A stretch of 60,758 nt of DNA from Chryseobacterium sp. MYb7 (GTDB lineage Bacteria > Bacteroidota > Bacteroidia > Flavobacteriales > Weeksellaceae): assembly GCF_002979455.1 (NCBI RefSeq), contig NZ_PCOU01000035.1, forward strand, positions 1-60,758. The letters are read 5' to 3'. Shown here piece after piece: positions 53,575 to 60,758 of this stretch. The translations under genes and the position numbers were made by a program. The stretch's first letter is position 1, and the number at the start of each line of letters is the position of its first letter. The notes under the pieces were generated by a model. That model was given only the letters and a program-made list of their open reading frames with translations, was not told the origin of the DNA and made no database searches.

Positions 53575-54387
53575 CTATCCCAACATGTTTTGGGTCGCTT
53601 TATTACTCTTTCTCAGATCAGACGGTCTCGATTGGGTAAATTCATGAAAGGTATCACTGAATGCACTAATAGAGCTATAGCCTACATCATCGGCAATTTC
53701 ATTGATGGGTTTGTCTGTATTTAAAAGCAATTCAATGGCTTTAATGATTCTTAAGGTTTTCAGATATTGGAGAAAAGAAATGTCCATATCTGCTTTGAAA
53801 AGTCGTGACAGAGAGCGTTCACTCAGCCCAAACTTGCTGCTGACACTGGCTAAGGTTAGTTTTTCCCCGATATTCCATTCCAGATAAGATACAATTTTCA
53901 TCATCTGTTTGTTGTGGGTAGCTGGGAGAATAATAGGTAATGGTTGGTTATGGGTTTTAGGGAGAATTTTTTTTAACGCCACTAAAAATTCAAAATTTTC
54001 ATCTTTTGCAGTGACATGTTTTTCATCCCAGATTTCTGTATACTTGATCATCTGGATCAGAAGTTCTGATGCAGGATAAATTCCCAGCCGGCTATAGAAA
54101 GGATCTGCGGAATCATCATGAGCATAAAAATAAAGAGATCGCAGGACGGTTGCAGTATATCCAATCTCTAAAATATGCTCCATACCCTGCGGAATCCAGA
54201 AAAAATGTCTGGCCGGGACTACATACGTTCTGTTATTGATTGTAATATACGCAATACCACCTTCTACATAACTCAGCTGTCCTTTGGTATGTTTGTGAAA
54301 AGGAATCAGCTTCTCCGATTTTTCGTGCATCACAAATACACTTTTGTCGTCTTTATCAATATCCGGAAGTGCAGCAATGAGTCCCAT
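53575..54387 (-). CDS. AraC-family regulator with cupin sensor
   Basis: 270 residues from the ATG at 54387; a longer frame adds ten hydrophobic residues. The cupin half has LIPFHKHTKGQLSYVEGGIA and FFWIPQGMEHILEI. The HTH pair at the end is LASVSSKFGLSERSLSRLFK and INEIADDVGYSSISAFSDTF. It is divergent from the efflux operon that begins at 54519 and is its likely regulator. Confidence 0.9.
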   Translation of the reverse strand: MGLIAALPDIDKDDKSVFVMHEKSEKLIPFHKHTKGQLSYVEGGIAYITINNRTYVVPARHFFWIPQGMEHILEIGYTATVLRSLYFYAHDDSADPFYSRLGIYPASELLIQMIKYTEIWDEKHVTAKDENFEFLVALKKILPKTHNQPLPIILPATHNKQMMKIVSYLEWNIGEKLTLASVSSKFGLSERSLSRLFKADMDISFLQYLKTLRIIKAIELLLNTDKPINEIADDVGYSSISAFSDTFHEFTQSRPSDLRKSNKATQNMLG

Positions 54388-54486
54388 AAAAAATTTGAAA
54401 TACCAATGAAAATGCAAATATAATCATTTGGCCGGAATCATGTAAAAGTTGACTATTTTAGATAAATAAAATTTAATAATTGCCAA

Positions 54487-54494
54487 TAAATTTG
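54487..54494 (+). promoter_or_regulatory. -7 element of the efflux operon
   Basis: TAAATTTG fits TAnnTTTG and stands 25 bases before the tolC-like start. No -33 TTTG is visible at the usual 19-base spacing. Confidence 0.4.
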
Positions 54495-54518
54495 CAGTGC
54501 AATAATTCAAAAATTCAA

Positions 54519-55841
54519 ATGAAAACTTATGTCGCCGGATTGCTGATGGTTGGAATTTCCTACACCCTATCTGCTCAAACCGGCACTCCAACAAAGGATA
54601 CCATACGACTCTCCCTAAAAGACGCATGGCAAAAAGCGGAGGAAAACAGCCGCCATATCAGAATCAATGCCATTAATGTAGACATTGCCGAAGCCGAAGT
54701 AAAAGATGCGAAAAGAGAACGCCTTCCGGAAATTGAAGTGAAAGGTTCAGTAGAAAAAGCTTCAAATATTCCCATCTATGAAAATGGAATTTTTTCTAAA
54801 CCCACACAGCATGAAGTGATCCATACGCTTTACCGGGCCGGAGCAGATTTTTACCTGAACATTTATAACGGAAACAAACTGAACCTTAAGATTAAGGAAA
54901 ACCAAACGCTTCAGAAAATTAAGGATATTCAGAAAGAGCAGTCGATTTCTGATATTCATTACAAAACAGCAGCTCTTTATCTTGAACTTCAGAAAACTTT
55001 AATTTTCAGAGATCTGATAAAACAGGATATAGAAGATCAAAAAACACAACTCAAAGAAATACAGTCTCTTTATAAAAACGGTGTAGTTTTAAAAAGTGAT
55101 GTGTTAAGAATTGATCTGGAACTTTCAAAACGGAAAATGACACTCGTTACCATAGAAAATGATATTCTGATTGCTACCCAAAAGCTGAATATTATTTTGG
55201 GTATTCCCGATTACCAAATGGTAATGCCCGAAGCACCCATTAATCAGTGGAATGAGAATACAACCTACAACGAGTATCTGAAACTGGCATTGGACCATTC
55301 TTTCAACTATCATGTTTCAGAACAGCAGACAGAACTGAGTAAACTGAAAGTGAAGCAGGTAAAAGCCAATGTACGTCCTAAAATTGGGATGTATGGCGAA
55401 TTTTATTATGCCAATCCGCAGATTTTCCTTTATCCTTATAATCCTTATTGGTATTCATTGGGAATTGTGGGAATTAAGGCTTCATTTTCCATTTCTTCCC
55501 TTTATCATAATACGAATAAAGTAAAAGCAGCTCAGTTGGAGTTTGAAAAAGAAGAAGAGGTACATAAGGATACGGAAGATCAGGTAAGACAGCAGGTTAA
55601 AGAAGCGTATTTGCGCTATCAGGAAGCCCTTGAACAGATAAAGGTTGCAGAGGCGAATGTCATTCAGGCTAAAGAAAATACACGTATCATTAAGAATACC
55701 TATTTCAGTCAGACTTCACTTATTACAGAATTGCTGGATGCGGATATACAGCTGCTTCAGACAAAATTTGAACTGGAAGCTGCGAAAATTATGGCCCAAA
55801 ACAATTACTATTTATTACAGAACATTACAGGCATTTTATAA
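54519..55841 (+). CDS. TolC-family outer membrane channel
   Basis: 440 residues from the ATG at 54519 (signal MKTYVAGLLMVGISYTLSAQ). The paired-helix repeat of the family is seen in LSLKDAWQKAEENSRHIRIN and VKEAYLRYQEALEQIKVAEA; the end NNYYLLQNITGIL is normal. It forms the outer membrane tunnel of a tripartite pump with the two genes that follow. The upstream ATG at 54480 would lie before the -7 element. Confidence 0.9.
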   Translation: MKTYVAGLLMVGISYTLSAQTGTPTKDTIRLSLKDAWQKAEENSRHIRINAINVDIAEAEVKDAKRERLPEIEVKGSVEKASNIPIYENGIFSKPTQHEVIHTLYRAGADFYLNIYNGNKLNLKIKENQTLQKIKDIQKEQSISDIHYKTAALYLELQKTLIFRDLIKQDIEDQKTQLKEIQSLYKNGVVLKSDVLRIDLELSKRKMTLVTIENDILIATQKLNIILGIPDYQMVMPEAPINQWNENTTYNEYLKLALDHSFNYHVSEQQTELSKLKVKQVKANVRPKIGMYGEFYYANPQIFLYPYNPYWYSLGIVGIKASFSISSLYHNTNKVKAAQLEFEKEEEVHKDTEDQVRQQVKEAYLRYQEALEQIKVAEANVIQAKENTRIIKNTYFSQTSLITELLDADIQLLQTKFELEAAKIMAQNNYYLLQNITGIL

Positions 55842-55845
55842 TACA

Positions 55846-56910
55846 ATGAAAAAAAAATATACTCCCACTGATAGATTAATCACTAAGATTACAGGATGGA
55901 TCTCAGTTCTAATCGTAGCTGCACTTGCTGTCTGGGGCGGTTTTACCCTCAAAAATTATTATACTTATGAGCAGACCAATGATGCACAGGTTCAGGAATA
56001 TGTGAATCCTATTATTTCAAGAGCGGGAGGGTTTATCGTAGCCGTAAAGTTTGAAGAAAATCAGGAGGTTAAAAAAGGAGATACCCTTTTAATCATTGAT
56101 AACCGTGAATATATTCTTCAGGAAAAACAGACTCAGGCAGCTATTCAGAAAGCCCGTGCTCAACTAAGAGTACTGGAAAGTACAACAGGTACTACTGAAA
56201 AAGAAGCCGCCGCAGCAATGGCTCAGGTGGATGCAAGTAAAGCAAAAGTCTGGAAACAGCAGTTGGATTATAACAGATATAAAAAGCTGTATGATGAAGA
56301 ATCCGCCACCAAGCAGCGTCTTGAAGATGTGAAAGCAATGCTGGATGTGAATGAAAGTGATTATAAATCGTCACAGGATAATTATGCCGCTTCTGTATCC
56401 AAAATCAAAGACATTCAGGCTGAAAAAACGGTTGTCTTAGCTGAAATTGCAAGACTGGAAGCATTGCTGGACCGTCACAAGCTGGATGTGAGTTATACCG
56501 CTGTCACAGCAGCCTATGATGGAAGAATGGGACGCAGAACCGTTGAGGTAGGGCAGATGATTGATGCTGGAGAAACACTTGCATTTATTGTCAATAATGA
56601 AACCGATAAATGGGTGGTGGCCAATTATAAAGAAACGCAGATCAAGGATATGCATATTGGAGACCATGTGAAAATCGTAGCAGATTCTTATCCGGACAGA
56701 GAGTTTAAGGGAACTATTATTTCGCTTTCTCCGGCAACGGGATCAAGTTTCTCACTGCTGCCTCCGGATAATTCTACCGGAAATTACGTGAAAATTGTAC
56801 AGCGTATTCCTGTGAGAATTAAAGTAGACGGAATAAGAAAAGATATTGATATTCTGAAAGTAGGGATGAACGTGAATGTATATGCCGATAAAAAGCATTC
56901 CAATGGTTAA
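55846..56910 (+). CDS. HlyD/EmrA-like membrane fusion protein
   Basis: 354 residues from the ATG at 55846, 4 bases after the tolC-like stop. One membrane span (ITGWISVLIVAALAVWGGF), then the lipoyl-type halves AGGFIVAVKFEENQEVKKGD and YDGRMGRRTVEVGQMIDAGE, flanking a coiled coil. It bridges the inner-membrane transporter and the outer membrane channel. Confidence 0.92.
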   Translation: MKKKYTPTDRLITKITGWISVLIVAALAVWGGFTLKNYYTYEQTNDAQVQEYVNPIISRAGGFIVAVKFEENQEVKKGDTLLIIDNREYILQEKQTQAAIQKARAQLRVLESTTGTTEKEAAAAMAQVDASKAKVWKQQLDYNRYKKLYDEESATKQRLEDVKAMLDVNESDYKSSQDNYAASVSKIKDIQAEKTVVLAEIARLEALLDRHKLDVSYTAVTAAYDGRMGRRTVEVGQMIDAGETLAFIVNNETDKWVVANYKETQIKDMHIGDHVKIVADSYPDREFKGTIISLSPATGSSFSLLPPDNSTGNYVKIVQRIPVRIKVDGIRKDIDILKVGMNVNVYADKKHSNG

Positions 56911-58495
56911 AAGACAAATGCCCTATTTTAAAAAATGGGCACCGGAATGGCTGGTGAAGATTATTCTTTTTTCAATGACGCTTCCGGGAATTATTATATT
57001 TTTTCTTCCCCTGGCGAATGTGAATGCAGCTGCGGGATATTATGGATGTGAACCGGCAGATATTCAGTTTTCTGTAGCATTGTTTTATGCCGGATATGTA
57101 GGTTTTTACAGTCTGGAAAGAAGGTTTTTCAGCTTTCTGGCCGCCAAAGAATACTTTCTTCTTTTCACCACATTGCAGATTCTGGCTTGTCTCATTTGTT
57201 ATTTCACCCGCGAAGTTTACATTCTGTTTCCGGTTCGTTTTATGCAGGGAATGTTATTTGCAGGGAATGTCAACCTTTCGCTTACCCTTATTTTTACAAG
57301 GTTGAGCAGTGAAAGAGGAAGGGAGATCAGTTTTTCTGTGTTTTTTGGAATTCTGATCTGTGCCTTGCCGTTCAATAATCTGATTACCGCAGATCTCATA
57401 GATTCCTATAATTTTAATATTGTTTATAAAACTGCTATATTCTCGTACCTGCCGGGACTTATTTTCCTGACTTTTGCGATGAGTAATTACAGAACACACG
57501 CGAGATTTCATTTATATAAACTCGACTGGCAGAGTTTTGGACTGTTCAGTGCCATATTGGTTCTGATAGGGTATATTAGCATTTTTGGTCAGGAATATTA
57601 TTGGTTGGAAGATAACAGGATTTTAGGAAGTGTAATCGGAATTATTGTTTTAACTGGTATATCCATATTCCGCCAGCAGGCCATTAAAAGACCTTATATT
57701 GACTTACGTGTTTTCAGATACCGGAATTTTAAAGTAGGTTTACTGATTCTTTTTGTGATGTATATCTGTAGGTTTGCATCAGGGATTGTCAATAGTTACT
57801 TTGCTGCAGAATTGCATTTGGATCCGTTTCATATTTCCTATATTAATATTTTCAATCTTGCTGGATTGGTTGCTGGGGTGATTATTGCCTGTTGTATGGT
57901 TTTACAAAAGAAAAACATACGGTATATATGGGGGCCTGGCTTTTTAATGCTATTGATTTTTCATGGTTTAATGTATTATTCTTTTGATGTTCAGGCCGAT
58001 GAGTTTAATTATTATATTCCATTATTCATTCAGGGATTGGGGGTAGGATTGATAATGGTTCCGACAATTATCTTTATTATTTCTTCCGTTCCTGCTGTTA
58101 TTGGGCCTTCTGCTGCTGCGGCAGCTTTAGCTGTACGGTATTTTGGATTTTGCATCAGTATTGCCCTGATCAACTTTTTTGAACTATTTGAAAAAAGTCG
58201 TCATTATAATGCTTTTCAGGATCATTTAAGTGCTGTAGATCCTGCTGTCAAGATTTTTCTTCACCAGCAAACGGCTAAACTGGTTGCCAGAGGAATGCCT
58301 GAAGGTAAGGCTGTAAAAGCTGCCAATAAATTATTGATCGGAAGGATGAATGTTCAGGATCATGTCCGTTTTGCTATGGATTATTACGAAATGATGGTCT
58401 GGCTTCTCGCCGCCTCATTGTTGTTGATTCTTCTTTTCCCCTATCTGAACCGTACTGCCCTTTATTTGAAATCCCGTAGACTGTCACCTGCATAA
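56903..58495 (+). CDS. MFS transporter of the EmrB/DHA2 type
   Basis: 530 residues from the ATG at 56903, which overlaps the stop of the fusion-protein gene by 8 bases; translation coupling is likely. About 14 membrane spans (for example LFYAGYVGFYSLERRFFSFL, IPLFIQGLGVGLIMVPTIIF). It exports drugs or other hydrophobic compounds with proton antiport, through the TolC channel. The substrate is unknown. Confidence 0.9.
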   Translation: MVKRQMPYFKKWAPEWLVKIILFSMTLPGIIIFFLPLANVNAAAGYYGCEPADIQFSVALFYAGYVGFYSLERRFFSFLAAKEYFLLFTTLQILACLICYFTREVYILFPVRFMQGMLFAGNVNLSLTLIFTRLSSERGREISFSVFFGILICALPFNNLITADLIDSYNFNIVYKTAIFSYLPGLIFLTFAMSNYRTHARFHLYKLDWQSFGLFSAILVLIGYISIFGQEYYWLEDNRILGSVIGIIVLTGISIFRQQAIKRPYIDLRVFRYRNFKVGLLILFVMYICRFASGIVNSYFAAELHLDPFHISYINIFNLAGLVAGVIIACCMVLQKKNIRYIWGPGFLMLLIFHGLMYYSFDVQADEFNYYIPLFIQGLGVGLIMVPTIIFIISSVPAVIGPSAAAAALAVRYFGFCISIALINFFELFEKSRHYNAFQDHLSAVDPAVKIFLHQQTAKLVARGMPEGKAVKAANKLLIGRMNVQDHVRFAMDYYEMMVWLLAASLLLILLFPYLNRTALYLKSRRLSPA

Positions 58496-58636
58496 GAGCT
58501 GGTTTTAATTTTTAATCAACCAAAAAGTATAGCTTATTAGCTAATTTTATAGTAGAGTGTTGAGACTGTCTTATAGACAGTCTCTTTTGTTGTGTTGGAA
58601 TCTCTTATTTTGGCCGAAATCGTATGTTTTTTGTCA

Positions 58637-58667
58637 TTGCAGACAACATGCTTTCTCTTTACATTTG
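58637..58667 (+). promoter_or_regulatory. Promoter of the GlxA-like gene
   Basis: TTG at 58637-58639 and TACATTTG at 58660-58667 are separated by 20 bases, in line with the Bacteroidetes -33/-7 pattern. It excludes the upstream ATG at 58624 as translation start. Confidence 0.6.
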
Positions 58668-58686
58668 TACTCGTACAGAACGAGAT

Positions 58687-59688
58687 ATGAAGAAAGAGAA
58701 ACAAGATATCGGGAAGAAAAACATAGTGCTTCTGGCATTACCACAGGTACAGCTGCTTGATATTGCAGGCCCTTTGGATGTTTTTACGGTAGCCAACCGA
58801 TTTTTGAGTGATGAAAATCAAAATTCCGGTTATCATGTTTATCTGGTTTCCGGAACTTCGGAGAAAATCATTTATTCCAGTTCAGGAATGCCTTTATTGT
58901 GCAGTCACACGATTTATGATATTGATTTTTCTATAGATACTTTGTTAGTGGCTGGGACAACCTTGTGCATATTAGATGAGATCAGCCCGGATATTTATCA
59001 TTATCTCCAAAATATAAAACCAGAGGTAAAGCGGTTGGGATCGGTATGTGTGGGAGCATTTGTTCTTGCCAAAGCAGGTCTGTTGGATGGTAAACAGGTA
59101 ACAACGCATTGGAAATTTGCAGATACATTGCAGAAATCATATCCAAAACTGAAGGTGAATGTCAATCCTTTTTTTATTTGTGACAAGCCTATCTATACTT
59201 CAGGAGGCGTTTCTTCGGGGATAGATCTTGCTTTAGCTCTTTTGGAAGAAGATTTTGGAAAGCCATTGGCCACAGAAGTTGCCCGTCATCTTGTGCTGCA
59301 TTTAAAAAGATCCGGAATACAGTCTCAGTTTGGGGATTCAATGCCGGAATATGAAATGATGTCTCCTCTTACAAAAGACGTTCGTGATCTATTGAAAGAC
59401 AAGCTGGGTGAAATAATAACAGTAGAGCATATTGCGGAATCTCTATACATGAGCACACGTAATTTTTCCAGGGTATTTGTAAAAGAATCAGGAATGACAC
59501 CTGGTAAATTTCTTGAAAAAATGAGACTGGATCAAGCTAAAAACATGTTGGAATATACTGATATGAGTGTAGATATGATTGCTGATAAATGTGGTTTTAG
59601 CAATGCAGTTTCGCTTCGCAGGGTATTCCTTAAAAATGTTTCCCTTTCTCCGGCACAATACCGGAAAGCATTCAAGACCACAGAATAA
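58687..59688 (+). CDS. GlxA-type regulator: DJ-1/PfpI-like domain plus AraC HTH
   Basis: 333 residues from the ATG at 58687. The first 190 residues are a DJ-1/PfpI-like domain with the nucleophile-elbow Cys in GSVCVGAFVLAKAGLLDG and THWKFADTL. The last 100 hold the AraC HTH pair VEHIAESLYMSTRNFSRVFV and VDMIADKCGFSNAVSLRRVF. This is the GlxA/FtrA layout, where the front domain is a ligand sensor. The next gene encodes a stand-alone domain of the same fold, so it is a likely target. Confidence 0.9.
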   Translation: MKKEKQDIGKKNIVLLALPQVQLLDIAGPLDVFTVANRFLSDENQNSGYHVYLVSGTSEKIIYSSSGMPLLCSHTIYDIDFSIDTLLVAGTTLCILDEISPDIYHYLQNIKPEVKRLGSVCVGAFVLAKAGLLDGKQVTTHWKFADTLQKSYPKLKVNVNPFFICDKPIYTSGGVSSGIDLALALLEEDFGKPLATEVARHLVLHLKRSGIQSQFGDSMPEYEMMSPLTKDVRDLLKDKLGEIITVEHIAESLYMSTRNFSRVFVKESGMTPGKFLEKMRLDQAKNMLEYTDMSVDMIADKCGFSNAVSLRRVFLKNVSLSPAQYRKAFKTTE

Positions 59689-59792
59689 TTGCTTTTTCGT
59701 CTGAATTAACATAAAACTGATCATCCTCAATGGTCAGCAGGGTAGACCTATGCCTTTCTTTAAAAAATAATAATCTTAAAAATAACAGCATT

Positions 59793-60449
59793 ATGAAACA
59801 CGTACAAAACAGGAAAACAATGAATGTCGCATTTTTAATCTATGATCAGGTAGAGGCCCTTGATTTAAACGGTCCTTTGGATGTTTTTGTAAAAGCAAAC
59901 GTCATTCATCCAAATTCTTATCATTGCTTTACGGTCGGGAAAACGAAAGAGCCGATATATATGGAAGCCAATACAATGGCCGTTATTCCTACCAATGACA
60001 TCCATACATGCCCTAAACCAGACATGATTGTTGTTCCAGGAGCTAATCCTGAGCATATTATGAAATATATTCAGGATAAAGACTTTCAGGATACGGTTCT
60101 GGAATGGATTAAAACCCATTACGATGCCGGAACGACTGTATTTACAATATGTACAGGAAGCATGCTTTTATCCGGAACAGGTATATTGGCTAATCATGAT
60201 ATTACAACCCATAGTATGTTGTTAGATGCCCTGGAACAGCATAATCCTGACGCTAATATAATCAGAAATGTCCGTTATGTGGATCAGGAACAACTGGTAA
60301 CAACAGCAGGAATTACTGCCGGAATTGATGCTGCATTATATCTGGTAGGAAAGCATCTTGGTAAGGAAATAATGGATAGCATTATTAACATTTTCGAATA
60401 TCAGAAGAGAGAATCTGAAAGTTTGATATATAACACAAAAACAGATTGA
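59793..60449 (+). CDS. DJ-1/PfpI-family protein
   Basis: 218 residues from the ATG at 59793 (alternative 59820). The Cys elbow is VFTICTGSMLLSGTGILANH, preceded by DMIVVPGANPEHIMKYIQ. The His partner is probably in DITTHSMLLDAL. It resembles isonitrile-hydratase-type members, but the reaction cannot be assigned. It stands 104 bases after the GlxA-like regulator and a terminator follows. Confidence 0.87.
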   Translation: MKHVQNRKTMNVAFLIYDQVEALDLNGPLDVFVKANVIHPNSYHCFTVGKTKEPIYMEANTMAVIPTNDIHTCPKPDMIVVPGANPEHIMKYIQDKDFQDTVLEWIKTHYDAGTTVFTICTGSMLLSGTGILANHDITTHSMLLDALEQHNPDANIIRNVRYVDQEQLVTTAGITAGIDAALYLVGKHLGKEIMDSIINIFEYQKRESESLIYNTKTD

Positions 60450-60453
60450 TTTA

Positions 60454-60495
60454 AAAATTTTCGTCAACCGTAAAAATTGACGAAAATTTTATTTT
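60454..60495 (+). terminator. Terminator
   Basis: AAAATTTTCGTCAA (60454-60467) and TTGACGAAAATTTT (60477-60490) pair over 14 bases, followed by a T-rich run. Confidence 0.85.
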
Positions 60496-60613
60496 TAATT
60501 ATGTAGCCGTTGATTCTGTATTTTTTATTGAAAAAAATAACAAACGTAATTAATTTATAAACAGGTGTTTGACTTTTTAAGCTCAGATTTTATCATAAAA
60601 AAGCCTGGAAAAA

Positions 60614-60644
60614 TTTGGATTTAATGGGGGTTTTCCTATCTTTG
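60614..60644 (+). promoter_or_regulatory. Consensus Bacteroidetes promoter of tRNA-Lys
   Basis: TTTG at 60614-60617, 19 bases, TATCTTTG at 60637-60644: an exact TTTG-N19-TAnnTTTG promoter. Transcription should start near 60651, about 37 bases before the tRNA. Confidence 0.8.
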
Positions 60645-60687
60645 CAGTCCCTTAAATAAAGGGATTTACTTAAAAAAGTAAGTGGCC

Positions 60688-60758
60688 GACTCGGTAGCTC
60701 AGCTGGTAGAGCAATACACTTTTAATGTATGGGTCCTGGGTTCGAATCCCAGCCGGGT
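60688..60758 (+). tRNA. tRNA-Lys(UUU), cut by the window end
   Basis: The acceptor strand GACTCGG pairs with the CCGGGT(C) at the window end (the last bases of the tRNA lie outside). D-arm AGCTCAGCTGGTAGAGC, anticodon stem ATACA/TGTAT with loop CTTTTAA and anticodon TTT at 60721-60723, T-arm CTGGGTTCGAATCCCAG. No CCA can be judged. Confidence 0.95.

Noticed and set aside
1..60758. CRISPR arrays or rRNA genes.
   Set aside because: No regularly spaced direct repeats and no rRNA-like stretches were seen.

Overview
The window looks like a chromosomal segment of a flavobacterium close to Chryseobacterium. Reasons: low GC, no Shine-Dalgarno sequences, many promoters with the Bacteroidetes -7 element TAnnTTTG, gene families typical of the group (DUF6705, DUF4249 beside a TonB receptor, DUF2723, DUF6428, quinol-type NO reductase), and a tRNA gene without an encoded CCA. 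The species assignment is inference.

Layout. (1) 1-4956: the end of a genomic island. It holds a two-domain nucleotidyltransferase-like/HEPN protein, the 3' remnant of a second gene, an IS21-family element (1953-4587) with a nonsense-split istA, the first 72 codons of a tyrosine integrase cut off by the IS, and what looks like the 3' end of tRNA-Ser as attachment site, followed by a strong terminator. (2) 5229-8609: a lipoprotein, a 38-residue membrane peptide, a DUF6705 protein and two lipoproteins resembling Tai4-type amidase immunity proteins; a plausible toxin/immunity locus. (3) 8784-14043: PhzF-like enzyme, two class I terpene synthases, the relic of a third, an AraC regulator and a membrane protein. 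(4) 14128-16664: arsenic resistance genes with two identical ArsR-type operators. (5) 16849-25183: class II cyclic-nucleotide phosphodiesterase, agmatine-deiminase-like lipoprotein, regulators, a MoxR/VWA pair, DUF2000 and MarR-GNAT. (6) 25332-31358: two flavin amine oxidases and a histidine kinase/response regulator pair. (7) 31832-45133: ACT protein, hydrolase, Crp/Fnr proteins, TonB receptor with DUF4249, a PchR-like AraC regulator with a Fur-box-like palindrome, thioredoxin-like protein, a Crp-type regulator followed by two perfect TGTGA-N6-TCACA palindromes and a RidA-like gene, a surface protein broken by an amber codon, and an SDR. (8) 45309-48791: a large DUF2723 membrane protein. (9) 49066-53472: a nitric oxide detoxification/respiration cluster (qNOR, RIC, cytochrome c, membrane protein, Rrf2 regulator) with a shared operator AAAAGA-N8-TCTTTT. 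(10) 53575-60449: AraC regulator divergent from a TolC/HlyD/MFS tripartite pump, then two DJ-1/PfpI-type proteins. (11) tRNA-Lys(UUU), cut by the window end.

The most promising observations are the toxin/immunity-like locus, the terpene synthase set with a collapsed third copy, the NO-regulon operator, the Crp-like operator pair and the island boundary. Functions were assigned by motif reading only; no database search was possible.
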